64,000 nucleotides of DNA from Lagopus muta (taxonomy: Eukaryota > Chordata > Aves > Galliformes > Phasianidae): NCBI RefSeq assembly GCF_023343835.1, contig NC_064434.1, forward strand, positions 10,769,505 through 10,833,504, read 5' to 3'. How positions within the stretch are numbered: the stretch's first letter is position 1; each line of letters starts with the position of its first letter. A program made the position numbers and the translations under genes. The notes under the pieces are model-generated. The model saw only the letters and a list, made by a program, of their open reading frames with translations, was not told the origin of the DNA and made no database searches. Positions 1-11,749 of the stretch are shown in pieces.

Positions 1-1012
1 TTCCCTTCCTTAAAGTCAATATTCCACATCTCATTTTCTACGGAGTCCTACATTATTCCCATTGAAGAACTTTTCCAACAAGTACAATAAAAACACATCG
101 GTAGTTTATGTCACCATTAAAGGTCAAAAACTCCGGATACATGATCCCAGATCCCTGATACTTTTCCCCAAAGGAGAAATTTCATGGAATAAAGGTACAT
201 TGGTATATTTCTTACAAATAATTCTTCATTCTCATTGTATTTCACTTATAAAGATAGCTGAGATTTGAAAGGTTAGCTACCTGAGTAAATAAGATGATGC
301 AAATAGCCAAGTGGGGAAATAAATAAATAAACTTAACAAAAAGAAAGAAATAACAACAAAACACGTTTAGCTACAGTAGAAAATCTAAATATCACTCGTA
401 CATTCATAGTGCGGTGCAGTGTGTTGGCAGAGATGAGAAACTGCACATCTATCCAACCACTGCAACCTCTTAGGCCTGACATAAAGGGGTAAGCAACTAG
501 ACATATTTTCTTTCTCTAATGCAGAGGTCTATACACCACTTAAGACTCTCCTGAGTTTCCAGTCTGAGTATCAGTTGCTCACAAGCCTCTGCACCAAGGC
601 AAGTTACACCTGCAATCAGCTATTACAATTCTCCCATGTTAAGAAAGGAAGTAGGATTTTGATGAAATTCAGATCATTTTTACCCCTTTTAGAAGGGGAA
701 CAGAGAGTTAAAAATAAGAATCAACTCACTGCCAGGAAGACTGACCTTAATATTCAAAACATCCACTCATTCGTCCATCCTAGAGTTTGTAATTGTAAGG
801 AAAAACTTATATTCTTCTTCATTTTGAAGTCTCAGGAATTGTCCTCTGCTTCTTAGTGTGGATGACTCCTGACACCACAGAACTGTTGCTCATTTATCCT
901 CTGTGAGATTAACTCTTCCTAATCTTCTATTTTTCAGAAGCAAGACAATGTTTCTAAAGTGCACAAAGTCAAATTGCAACAGTCAGTTGCTCTAAACAAT
1001 GACAAATCTATG
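1..1012. other. Non-coding stretch, no gene seen
   Basis: AT-rich sequence without a credible coding exon. The short reading frames show neither family resemblance nor a run of exons with matching splice sites. By synteny it may be intron of the minus-strand gene that starts in the CpG island near 11 kb, but nothing in the bases proves this. Confidence 0.5.
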
Positions 1013-1480
1013 CACAGAATCATAGAACTGTGAGGACTGGAAGGGACCACTAGAGACTGAGTCCAACCCCATGGTCAAGCAGGTTCCCTACAGCAGGTCG
1101 CTCAGGGAAGCATCCAGATGGACCTCGAATATCTCCAAAGGACTCCACAACCTCTCTGGGCATCCTGTTCCAGTGCTCCATCACTCTGTCAGGGTCCTTA
1201 TCAGAGCAGAGTAAATGGGGAGGATCATGTCCTTCGACATGCTGGCCACATTCCTTTTAATGCACCCAGGAAACCATTGGCCTTCCTGGCCACAAGAGTA
1301 CGCTGTTGGCTTGTGGCCAACCTTCTGTCCATCAGAACCCTCAGGTTTTTTTCTGCAGAGCTCCACTCCAGCAGATCATCCCCCCTAACCTGTACTGATG
1401 CATATACTATAAAGCATGCACCCCATAAAACAAGGTTTTCCCTCCTTATGCTGGGAAGAGGCACCAATGAGCATAAAACC
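1013..1480 (-). mobile_element. CR1 LINE fragment (3' tail plus reverse-transcriptase C-terminal piece)
   Basis: The left edge reads AGAATCATAGAA, the reverse complement of a CR1 3' end, followed by the usual 'ggaagggacc...gtccaacccc' block. From about 1180 the minus strand encodes a decayed part of the CR1 ORF2 C-terminal region, with pieces resembling SSAEKNLRVLMD and LVARKANGFLGALK and then ILPIYSALIR. The piece is internally deleted and frame-shifted, so it is a dead 5'-truncated copy. Confidence 0.88.
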
Positions 1481-2064
1481 CAAGACCATGTTGCAGGACA
1501 TCATAAAAGAAAACCTCTTATGAGACATCTGCAGTAAGTCCTGCCTGAGCTAGCAGTCACACCTTCACTAGTACTTAGCCACAGCATCAAAATACCAAAA
1601 AGGACAGTTCAGCTGTGGATGGCATTGCACTAAACTACTGAACTGACTACCTGTACCCTTTGAATCCATGTTAGTTTTATTCTATTCTAAATTCTAGCTT
1701 TGGGATAAAGTATTTTAAATAGTCTCTCCTTACAATATTTCTATCAGTATGTCCCTTTTTTATTTATGAATAAATGGTTGTGTTAGTAATATATCAGCAG
1801 TTACAGAAATTCGGACAGGAATGAACCTTGAAGAGTTACCTAATTCAAATCCTCCCATCCCTCTAGGTAGGATCAGATATTCCTAAACAATTTTTAACAG
1901 ATGTTTATTTAATCTTATATGATAAAGACAATCCACAGTGACTGTGGATTCTAGTCCACCACTCTGCTACTGGACATCACTGGACATCACTTTGTTCCCC
2001 TCTCCTAGACTTTCCAAGTAGCATCACAAACTAATTTGCTTTGAAGTGGTACTTTGGAGGCTAT

Positions 2065-2180
2065 CTTGTCCGACCCAATGTTCAGAGCAAGTCCAGTTAT
2101 AGCAGGTTGCACAAGGCCAAGTACATTTTTAATATCTCCAGGGACAGAGAATTCTCAAACTTGCTGGGCATACATTGTGC
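2065..2180 (-). mobile_element. Degenerate CR1-like fragment
   Basis: Wording such as 'tcttgtccgaccc', 'atatctccagggacagagaattc' and 'ttgctgggca' follows the minus-strand CR1 consensus loosely. The terminal repeats are gone. Old and weakly supported. Confidence 0.4.
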
Positions 2181-2349
2181 CGATGTATGATTCCTCCTAT
2201 AATGATATTTTTTTTTTCTATTGTCTAACCAGAAGCTCTTTCTTTCCAATTTGGGTACGTTGGTTGTGCCCTAGACTGTACTGCTGCATGGGATTATTGA
2301 AGCCTGGATGGAATTTCTCCAGGCAGCTGAAATCCCTTTTAAAAGCATC

Positions 2350-3940
2350 CTTTCAGCATATTGGTGTAGTATTATACACCTCAGTCCTGATTACTTCAAC
2401 TTGGCTGTCCTCAAATAGCATTTAACAACAGAAAATATTTGCCAGAAAAGGTGTGAAGCAGGTATATGACAGCCTAAGATATAAAACTGCATCACTGCAC
2501 AAGTGTTCAATTGACTATTCAGAGAAATAGCTGAGACATTGTTCCTGCATGCAAAAAAATGGGATAGCCAGCAAGTAAGTTTTTCTCTGAATAAGCATTA
2601 GCCTATGAGTGCAATCCATCTCAGCACCTGTCAGCATTACTATCCATCTTTTTTTTTTTTTTTTAAGGAAGTGTTGAGTAGCTACTAACACTTGGATTTG
2701 CATATGAAAAATTATATCTGACATTGGCACCACTTGTGAAATACTAGAGGCACTGTGTGAACGGGCTGCATTCTAGCAACACTAACAAATGTGTTTACAC
2801 AGCTCATAGCAGCATCACCATCTACTCAACCCACGACTCAATGTTGAGCCCTTTAAAGTTACTCAGGAAATTTTTACCATTGCCATTCAATGGCAGAAAG
2901 TTTGGAACAAATGAAGACAACAAACCAAATCAGAAAGAATTTCAGTAGACTGAAGCATCCCTTCCCTGCCTGCGTACTCCTGCCCTATTTCTACAAGCAG
3001 TTTTTTAATGCCTAGGATAACCCATACAAATGGCTCGGCAAAATCCTTAATCAGCAGAGGTTTTGCTGAGGACTGTAAAAAGACAAGGGGTTTCCCAGGT
3101 TTTTGACTGGGTTACACTTTAGCTAGACAAATTCATAGCCTCCCACAAAGAGCACCAAGGATTTCAAAGGAGCCATGCCAGGGTGGCAGCTCTTTAGCAA
3201 CAGATCCAGAAAGAGATCTGAGAACCGGGCTACTTATCCCCCCACAAGGAGATAAATCTTCCATCAGTGTTTTGCTTAACACAATTTTTGTGTTAAATTG
3301 AGCAGTGTTATGTTCCTGCTTCACTACCCACATCCACGAGTAAAGCAGACACAAACTTTTGTGGGATCAGTGTCTTCCATCTTCAGTCTCAGCTGAAAGA
3401 ACTCATATTTCAGAGATTTTTCTTGAAGTAGAAGTCTTGAAGTCTTGAAGTAGAGAATAGCTTCAAAGCAAGAACTAAATTTCATTAAGCACATTCAATG
3501 CATCAGAAGAAACTAAGAACAATACACATTTGTTTTCAGTTGATAGTTTCCCTTCATAGGCTGCTGCTTAAAGCAAAGCACCACCAAGCACCACTTTAAG
3601 CAAAAACCCTTTGGTTTTTTTGGCCTTAGCAGCAGAACAAATTTACAATTCACTAGGAGGAAGAAGGCGAATGACATTACCTTTCTTGTGGCTTACATTT
3701 GAATGAAGCACTTCACTATGTACTCAATACAGTTTTAATTCTATTAACAATACCTCAGATGAAAACAAGACCTGTAAAGTTCAGACTTTGAATCTGAATA
3801 CATAAGCACTTGCTACAGGCTGCAATCACTAGGATTTATTGCTGAGAGAAAAATGCCTGAATGCCTCTGAGATCCAAGTCATGAGTCCAGAGCCAGCAAC
3901 CATCAGAGATGCCAGAGGAATCTCATGTGATTGCACGGAA
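2350..3940. other. Non-coding stretch
   Basis: No exon chain, RNA gene or clear repeat recognised. It contains a T16 run near 2650 and a short tandem duplication of 'gaagtcttgaagtcttgaagta' type near 3425-3450. Confidence 0.45.
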
Positions 3941-3941
3941 T

Positions 3942-4440
3942 TATAAAATCATACAATCGTAGAATGGTTTGGATTGGAAGGGATCTCAAAGATCATCTAG
4001 TTCCAAATACCCTGCCATGGCAGTGTTGCCAACCACTAAATCAAGAGCAGATCATAGAATCATAGAATCGTTTGAGTTGGAAAGTACCCTTAAAAGCACC
4101 CCACCCAACTCCCCTGCACCAAACAGGGACATCTGCAGCTCCATCAGGAGCTCAGGGTCCTATCCATACTGATCTTGGTTGTCTCCAAGAATGGGGCATA
4201 CAAAACATCTCTAGGCAAGCAGTGCCAGTGCCTCACCATCCTTACTGTAAAAAACTTTTTTCTTATATCCAGACTTTAATTCTCCCCTTTTTTAGTCTGA
4301 AACCACTTCCCTTTGTCCTATCGTTTTGTCAGTTTGCTCAGGGCCCCATCCAACCTGGTCTCAAGCACATCCAGGGACAAGGCATCTATCACCTCTTGGG
4401 GCAGCCTTGCCAGAACATTAGGCTCTTTTAAGTTTCACAG
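3942..4440 (-). mobile_element. Two abutting CR1 fragments
   Basis: A first minus-strand CR1 3' end begins near 3942 (ATAAAATCATACAATCGTAGAATGG) and runs about 100 bp. A second starts at about 4053 with AGATCATAGAATCATAGAATCG and continues through 'ccctttgtcctatcg' and 'atccagggacaaggcatc' to about 4440. The two tails show either two insertions or a rearranged copy. Confidence 0.88.
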
Positions 4441-5203
4441 GTTTCAGTGTATGCCACAGACTACTTGTGTCAAATACACTTGGAAACTCAAGGAACTGGC
4501 TTGTCCTTGCACTTTTTTGTCATCCTCACCAATTAATTGGAATGAGGGGGAAATAGTTTTGTGCCTGGTATAACAGAAAACGGTAAGAGAAAAAGCACAA
4601 CTCATTGAAATTAGCATTTTACAAGAAAACGTGACCATAAACATTATTACTATTTCCAGACTGAAGACAAAGAGATAAAATATCTCTGAGGACCCATGCT
4701 ATCCTTATTGCTCAGCTCAAACTTTTACCGGTTTCACAGATGAATTAAAAGAGCAGTATTGATCCACACTGGCTGTCCTTTTCAGTGTCAACATTGTGCT
4801 GGACAGGGAGGTACATCGAGTTTCTTAACTTAAGAAGAGTGCAATAGGCAGTAACCATTCCGCAGCTCATTCAGGGAAAAGGTATTACTAAAATGTCATG
4901 CTGAAGCTATCACTCAGTGCTTGTCATTAGCTAGTGCTAAACACCAAGGACTGATCTAAATTTGGGTTGCAGTAGTGACTTGGCTATCTTTAAAATCAAA
5001 GCCAAACTTATGGCTCTATTTGTTCTTTCAACTGGAAATAAACAGAGTTCATAAAATTACAAAGCAGCTTCGGAACTGTGATCCAGTGAAAACAGCAGTT
5101 GCAGTGATTCAGATATCTGCAGAGAGAAAATATATAATAAAACCTCCTATAAAATAAATCTTCCTCGGGACATATCTGATCCTCTGCACCACAACTTAAA
5201 TTA

Positions 5204-5790
5204 TAGAATTCATAGAAAATTGGCCTTTTGGCCAACCTAATTTGAGGAGACATGCCATGGGCAGGGTTGCTATCCTCTAGACCAGGCTGCCCAGAATCCC
5301 ATCTGACCTGGCCTTGAATGCCTCCAGTGACAGGACATCCACAACTTCTCTGGGCAGCCTGTGCCAGCACCTTACCACTCTCTAAGTAAAAAATTTCTTC
5401 CAAATACCTAACCTAAATCTCTCCTCTTTCAGTTTAAAGACATTTCCCTTTGTCCTATCACTGTCAGACCATGTAAAATGTTGGTTCCTCTCCTACTTGT
5501 TATCTCCCTTCACAGGTACTGGAAGGTTGCAATGAGATCTCCCCAGAGCCTACTCTTCTCCAAGCTAAACAAGCCCAACTCCCTCAACCTTTCTTCACAG
5601 GAGAGGTGTTCCAGCCCTTGTTCTTCATCACCCTTCTCTGCACTCACTCCAGCAACTCCTTCCTGTGCTGGAGGCCCCAGACCTGGATGCAGTACTCTAC
5701 ATGGGGCCTCACAAAAGGCAGAGAAGAAGGGAACAATCACATCCCTCTCCCTGCTGGCCACAAACACACCAACTGATAGCAACTGTACAC
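5204..5790 (-). mobile_element. CR1 LINE fragment, about 0.59 kb
   Basis: Minus-strand CR1 from a worn tail (TATAGAATTCATAGAA) through the 3' UTR into the ORF2 end. The minus strand encodes recognisable CR1 pieces, such as EQGLEHLSCEERLRELGLFS and a YFS-like upstream part, broken by substitutions. 5'-truncated and non-functional. Confidence 0.92.
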
Positions 5791-5799
5791 TAAAGTAAT

Positions 5800-7180
5800 A
5801 TTGTACAATAATCACTGCATCTCACAGACTGTGAGGTCAATCCTTCTCCCACTGAAGCCAGGAGTGAGAGTCACTTCTGCAGTACCTCCTCCCCCAGCAT
5901 CAGAGTTTCCAAGCTGCAACCTGTACAGTTAGCATTGCTGGAAACAGCATCAATTCAAGGGAAGGAGGTAGAAAATAAGTACAGAGTTATCAGAAGTGTC
6001 CCCAGTTATCATCAAACTACCCAGACTGTATCTTAACTCCTCCGTGCAAACCAAAACTGTTCATAGATTTTTTCTTGGTTCTCTGCCTCCCACAGGTAAC
6101 CTACCTATGGTTATATCAACAGCAGCAATCAATTTGTTAGGCTCAAACGAAAATAAAGCACAGAGAAACATAAAATGCTCCCTCTATGGGACATCAAAAT
6201 TGCTAATATGAAGTTTTACAAGACTACTTACATACAAGACACTTTCTGTCCATAAATCCTGTAGAACTTTATTAACTTAGAAGTGCTGGGAGGCAGATGC
6301 CTTCAGCTCCACTCTTTGGAAGCAGAACATCAGACTTGAGGGGTGACCTGTTCAGTGTCACACAGCAGGTCAGTGTGTTCTACTTCAGCATTCCCAAAGC
6401 TACAAAGCCTCTGTCTTTGCTTTGCTTTCAGTTACAATTGTAGGAGGGAGGCCAGCCACACACTGCACAGGTTGAGCTCTGAGTCTTGTGTGCACTGCAC
6501 TGGAATAATTAAACACAGTTATATGGAATAATTAAGTTATATGGAATGTATATTTCATATTTCATTTCATATTCATTCATAAAATTTCATATTAATTATA
6601 TATAATTATGTAATAATGAAGTTATATGGAATAATTAAGCATAGTTAACCAGCTCCTAAGATATCAGCTGGCATCTAAATTTCTTGTCTGAACTGATGAA
6701 CAAAGGACAAGAATGCACAACACTGGAGAAAAGAAAGGGGAAGCAAAACTCTATTTTAAATGATAAACAACCCATGATAAACAACCAGTCCTCCTTAAAG
6801 CAGCCCACTCTGTTTTGCCCATGTGCCTTTTTTGTTGTTTTTATTAAGAGACTGGCAAGACCAAAACATTTCCAAAAATAAGGGGGAAAAAAAAGAAAAG
6901 TTCGTTGATTAGCCTTTATTCCAAGAGTCTTATCCAGAGCTCCCAGTGCTGGCTGCTCAGAACAGCAGGAAATCCTAAGGGCTGGTGGAAGCACTGCAAG
7001 AGCTGAGCCATCAGGGCCTCCCCATGGGCCATCTCCCAACTCCTCACATCTGTAAGAGGGTAACTTCGGAGCTCTCAGCTCAGACCTCCCAGAAATGTGA
7101 AGGCAAAATGGGTGAGACATTTCACTATGAAGGATGAGAAAATGAGCCGGAGAGCTTGTGGATAAAAAGATGGAGAAGAG
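5800..7180. other. Non-coding stretch
   Basis: No gene recognised. The only structure seen is an AT-rich local repeat at 6518-6640, listed separately. Confidence 0.45.
6518..6640. repeat. AT-rich local direct repeats
   Basis: The 19-mer GTTATATGGAATAATTAAG occurs at 6518-6536 and again at 6621-6639, and its first 12 bases recur at 6536-6547. The interval holds repeated TTTCATATT words. It looks like a local duplication in AT-rich DNA rather than a known element. Confidence 0.8.
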
Positions 7181-7184
7181 AAAA

Positions 7185-7437
7185 TCATAGAATCATAAAA
7201 TTATTAAGGTTGGAAAGAACACCAATATCATCAAGTCCAACCATCAGCTTATCACCACCATACCACCAAACCACTTCTCTCAATACCACATCTCCACATT
7301 TCTTGAACACTGACTCCATCACTACCTTGGTCAGTCTGTTCCAATCTTCACCACTCAATCTGCAAAGAAATTTTTCTTAATATCCAACCTGCACCTCTTC
7401 TGGCACAAATTAAAGCCACAATCAACACCCTCTCCCT
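7185..7437 (-). mobile_element. CR1 LINE fragment
   Basis: Starts AAATCATAGAATCATAAAATTATTAAGGTTGGAAAG-like, then 'catcaagtccaacc', 'accacatctccacatttcttgaacac' and 'aagaaatttttcttaatatccaacctg'. This is the standard minus-strand CR1 3' UTR order. Confidence 0.9.
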
Positions 7438-7439
7438 CG

Positions 7440-9140
7440 ACAAGCAAGATAAATATTTTAACAGTCATCTAATGTAGAGCAGAATGAAAAAGAAAGCAAA
7501 ACCATTACACACAACTGTCATATACAGAATCTTCTTTTTAAGAAAAAAAATGAATTAGTTATCCACAAATAAAAGATGACAGCAGTTTGGCACACTACTG
7601 TTCAGACTTCAGATATGCTATGAATGATAAGAAGACACAACAAAACAGAACAGAGTCAAATATAATGGAAAGTAGAGTGCAAAGAGAAGAAGTATTAGTA
7701 AAATATAGAAAACGAAACAGGCACAGAAGGAAATGAATGAGGTATAGCAAAGAATGAATGATGGAGAATGGAGAAGCAAACGAGGGTCGTGTCTTGGTGC
7801 AGCTGATGACTTGGTGCAGAGCCATTGAGTGCAGAGCCTGCAACAGGTCAGTGACAAATCTCAGCTGAGGATTTGTCCCTCTGCACAGAACCAGAGAAGG
7901 GTAATCAGACACCAGACTGCCCAGGTGTTCTCCACTCAGAAAATAAAGAGGCAACATAGCAAGGGAATAAGATGATATCAATAACAAAGGGGAATGCAAA
8001 TTCCAGAAAAGAAGAAAGAAGCTAAACAGAAAAGTATGGAAGGAGAACAAGAAAGAAGAATATATAGAGAGGGCAATGGCAAGATTAGAAGAAAATATCC
8101 ACAGGTTAGTGGAATACATTTCATTTATTCATGAGGTCTGTTTTATTATGTGTCCTTGGCAGGGATCCCGTAACTGAAAATTTGCAAAGCAGAGAATGAT
8201 GCGAGTTTGGAGACTTGAGTCTTGTTTCTAGTCATTAGCCTTGGGCAGGGCTTTTTAATATATGTGCCCCAGTAGCAAGTAAACAAGTTCTTTAAACCAA
8301 GAGCCTTTAGGACGCATGCTGCAAACAAATGAGCTTAGGCAGAGCCAGAGAGGGATTCCAGGAGAATAAGCAAGCCTAGCCACAACCCACTTGCAAGTAA
8401 CCAGGAGGATGGACAGGCTGCTAGGAAAGATGCTGCCCAACTCTGCTGCTCGCTCCAACTCCAGCTCAGGTCAGCTTACACAGAGCATCTGTCTTTCACA
8501 TGCACTCCTTGCTAGCTGGCATTTGCTACACTTGGGAGCATGTGGGGCTCAGTGCGCTCAGCTGGCAGAGGAAGGGCTGCACCCGGCTCCCAGCACACAG
8601 CATGCAGTGGCAGCAGCACTGGCAGCTGTCCTAGTGCAGGGCAGCACCATGCCCAGCACAGGCTGTGCTGGGGGCTTGCCAGATCCTCAGGACAGGGAAA
8701 GCCCAGCCGTCTCCCTGTGAGTTTCCCTGCAGCTGAACTCAGACACTGCTGAACTTTGTTTTGCTCCGAGGCTGAACCTGTCCTGTGATCCTAGAGAGAG
8801 TGAGCAAATAAATGCTTTACTTAGGAATACTCTGTTTGTATAAAGAACATTTTAAGAAAACATCCAGACTGCATTTCCCTAGGGATCACAGTGAAGTCTG
8901 CATCAATTCCACCTTTATTGATATCTGCTTCTTTGTCCACAAACACAAATGGGAAGTTGAAAGGTTCCTACTATTTTTGTTGGTTGTCTCAGCACCAGAT
9001 ACAGTGTTCAAGGAGGAAAGGCTCTTCAAAAAGAGCTGTAACATCCTCTGTTGTCAATACATATAGATTTCACTTATTTTAAGATCAATTTCAGCAAATC
9101 TTTTCATCCGGTATAGGCAAACAACCAGGCAACTTGGATA
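7440..9140. other. Non-coding stretch with a GC-richer patch
   Basis: No coding exon chain. The part at about 8430-8720 is richer in GC and CAG/CTG words and includes a perfect 10-bp-arm inverted repeat at 8652-8672. The open frames there lack splice context and resemble no family I know. Confidence 0.4.
8652..8672. repeat. Perfect short inverted repeat
   Basis: Arms CCCAGCACAG (8652-8661) and CTGTGCTGGG (8663-8672) flank one G. It could form a hairpin or be a protein-binding palindrome. No T tract or gene end lies beside it to support a particular function. Confidence 0.85.
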
Positions 9141-9143
9141 TTG

Positions 9144-9202
9144 GAACTGGATGGTCTTTGAAGACCTTTCCAACCCAAGACATTCTATGATACTATGATA
9201 TT
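9144..9202 (+). mobile_element. CR1 3' tail fragment
   Basis: Short plus-strand CR1 end: 'ggaactggatggtctttgaagacctttccaaccc' followed by ATTCTATGATACTATGATATTATT. Confidence 0.85.
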
Positions 9203-9587
9203 ATTTCTGGAGCCTTCCCAATCTTCAAATCCTGCAATTGAGAAGAAAAAAAAACCCACCAGCAACAACAACAAAAAATCACAAAACTAGTGATACTGTA
9301 CCTCTATAAACATAAATGCTTTCAAAAGCATGAACCGCCCAAAAGCCAGGTATAGATATTGCCAGTGAAAGCTCTTTTATCATCATTTAGCTGCCAACAC
9401 ACATATAAATCATTTACCCAGTTTCAGAACATAAAATTCTCTTTGCCTATCCACAGTGCTGTCTCAGCAGAAGCTCAGATACATAATCCATGATGTTTTT
9501 CCCCAGTTTGCCAATTGTCTTCCATTGCCCCAAGTGCAACCTTTCCGAACAGTGAAAACTGGACAAGTATAAGTTAACAAAGAGAAG

Positions 9588-9710
9588 ATCATAAAATCAT
9601 AAAGGCTGGAAAGACCACTAAGATCATCTAATAGAACCACCATACCACTAAACAACACCACTAAACACAGTGTCTACCCTTTCCTTGAAAACCTCCAGGG
9701 ACAGTGAAGG
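9588..9710 (-). mobile_element. CR1 3' tail fragment
   Basis: Minus-strand copy: GATCATAAAATCATAAAGGCTGGAAAGACC-like start, then 'aagatcatctaatagaacc' and 'ccttgaaaacctccagggacagtg'. Confidence 0.86.
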
Positions 9711-10426
9711 TTTTGAAAGATGCAGTTCTGTGTTAAAACAAAGTCAATTCTCATCACAAATGATTACTGCTCTCTACATCACTGCGATGGGCAGCTTCTT
9801 CTCAGCAGGAGACAGCAAATGCAACTTACAAAGTTAAAAAGTCACCACTGCACCAAATACTCAGGCTCTTGTACAAAGTGTATTCCTACCTCCTCGATCT
9901 TCTTGGGATGTTAGTCTGAATAACTTATGCCATCTATTGGCCTCAACCAGAGACAGATGCTCCGAGGAGAACTTTAATTCTGCAAAAGCAACTACGTTAC
10001 AAGGGATCTGAGGGTAGATGTGCAAGTTCTGCTAATGGAATCAATACCTTGCCACTACTCTGATCCTGAGGTTCACCTCTCCTGGCTGAATGTGCTTCAG
10101 AGTGCAGCTCCCAGAATAACCAGTTAGGTAAAAAAGAGTATTGGCACAAGGCTAGCTCACACTGCTTGGGAATCCAGAGACGGAGCAGCGAGGATTTGCA
10201 CTCTTACAGAAGCACTTAGGAAAAGTCCTTATTATGATAAGATCCACTTAGATCTAAAATCAGGGAAACTATCTCCAACTCGGTAACTCTGCCTCACATT
10301 GGCCATGCAAAGAGACTTCTCTCCCATTTCTGCACCCATAGCGGCTATTTAGTGATCCACGGCTCCTCAAAACGACTTCATTTTTCTATCTAAATGCATT
10401 TTTAAAAGGCAAGGCAGAGCTCTGCA

Positions 10427-11350
10427 ATGCGAAAGAGACTCGGAGACGTTCCCTATCGATCCGCTCCCGCACAGCCCATTAGAAGCGGCCGCCCGGCATC
10501 ACCTCGTCCCCTCCGAGGAGCCGAAGCGGTGCTCACCGCCGGGGCCGCCTCTTTCGTGAGGGAGACGGGGAGCTGCGGGCGTCGCTCGGCTGGAAGCGGG
10601 GCTCCCCGACACCGAGCTGCAGCCTCCCTCTTCCTCCTCTTCCTCCTCCTCCTCCTCCTTCTCCACGCCGGCCGTTCGTCCCGCAAAGCGCACAGAGAAG
10701 CCATCCGAACCGTTCGGGACTCTGCCTACCTGGGGCCGCGGGGCTCCGCCGCGCTCCGCCCGCCTCCGCCGCGCTCCGCGGGAACTGCCGGGGGAGGCGG
10801 GAAGGCGGCGGGCGGGCTCCAGCGAGTCCCCACCCCGGCCTCGGGCATCCCCGGCACCTTCCCGGCGGGGCGGGCGGAGCCGCGCTGCCGCCGTCCGTGC
10901 GGGTCCCGCACCGCGTCCCGGTGGGTCCCGTCCCCAAAAAGCGCGTTCCGCCTCTCCTAGTCGCAGCCCACCTACCGGCAGTCCCCGCGCTCTCACGCTC
11001 CGCGGGTCGGGGGTGCTGCCGGGCGAGAGGCGCAGGTTGCGCGCTCCGCCGCGGGTCGCTGCGAAGTGAGCGCTCGGCTCTCACCTCCCCGCTTTTGTGC
11101 GGCGGCAACGCGCGCTGGGTGACACCGGGAACGGGATTGATCCGCTATCGATTCGCCGCCGCTCATTTGCTGGAGTGGCGAATAGACGGCTGGGCTGTGA
11201 GGTGTGATGGGTCCCCGCGTGCTGCGGGGGGAAGTGGTTCCTCTCGGTGCTGTGCCACCAAAGTTGTTTTATTTCTACCTCACCCGAAGCCCAGCGGCAG
11301 CGAGAAGTGAAGGCAGCTCCCTGTGTAACAGCGGAGCACAGCCCCGGACC
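10427..11350 (-). promoter_or_regulatory. CpG island; probable promoter and 5' exon of a minus-strand gene (KCNS3 inferred)
   Basis: About 0.9 kb of very CpG-rich DNA stands abruptly in AT-rich surroundings. It holds GC-box sequence (GGGGCGGGCGG at 10867-10877) and a 20-bp step duplication (CTCCGCCGCGCTCCGC at 10744 and 10764). On the minus strand there are several good splice donors: GAG|GTGAGAG with exon end at 11085, CCCAG|GTAGGC with exon end at 10730, and GCG|GTGAGC near 10530. Plus-strand donors are weaker. The island is therefore probably the start of a leftward transcript with a non-coding first exon. In vertebrates KCNS3, a modulatory Kv channel alpha subunit, follows MSGN1 in the same orientation. 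MSGN1 is on the minus strand at 47 kb, so KCNS3 would lie here reading left. The CpG island is seen; the gene identity is inferred. Open frames across the island reflect GC richness and are not called as genes. Confidence 0.6.
10627..10662. repeat. Pyrimidine/purine tract inside the CpG island
   Basis: A run of CTCCTC triplets on the plus strand (GAGGAG on the minus strand). Low complexity, strand-asymmetric, within the presumed first exon or intron start of the leftward gene. Confidence 0.8.
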
Positions 11351-11377
11351 CCGAAGAGTGGTAAACTGCGGCATGAA

Positions 11378-11442
11378 GGAATTGGACCCAGCGATCCTTA
11401 TGGGCCCCTTCCAACCCGGGGTGTTCTGTGGTTCTCTGGTTC
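11378..11442 (+). mobile_element. CR1 3' end remnant at the edge of the CpG island
   Basis: 'ggacccagcgatccttatgggccccttccaacccgggg' followed by GTTCTGTGGTTCTCTGGTT is the plus-strand CR1 3' end with a degraded octamer tail. Confidence 0.72.
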
Positions 11443-11749
11443 CATCTCCTGTCAATTCCAGTGTTGGTTTGAAAAATGCTGTGGAGGTTTATGCCTCACA
11501 AATGTTGATGGAAAAGGAAAAAAAAAAGGAGATGGGAAAAAAAAAAAAAGAAAAAAAGACGATTTTCTGTACTTTTCATAAACTTTTCCAAACCTTTCCT
11601 TAAGGAAGCCCCCTAAGTCTGTGTTATCATAACTCATCTGGAAAACGACAAAAAAAGTAACTATTTCCTCCATTTTTTTCCTAATTAATAAGGAAAAAAG
11701 AAAACAAACATAAAAACATAAAAAATGTTGCAGTGAATCTTTTTTTCTT

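Noticed and set aside
1118-1537. 139-codon plus-strand frame
   Set aside because: Antisense to a CR1 copy whose minus strand shows the true (decayed) ORF2 text.
5478-5815. About 100-codon frames on both strands
   Set aside because: Inside a CR1 fragment; minus-strand text is broken CR1 ORF2.
7595-8119. 174-codon minus-strand frame rich in Leu/Phe/Ser, resembling a membrane protein
   Set aside because: The plus strand is purine-rich (AGAA/GGAA), so the reverse reads as hydrophobic codons. No splice context and no recognisable family; left as chance.
10427-11581. Several overlapping frames of 80-190 codons in both directions
   Set aside because: Expected from a GC-rich CpG island with few stop words. 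The frames compete with each other, have Arg/Pro/Gly-rich composition and resemble no family.
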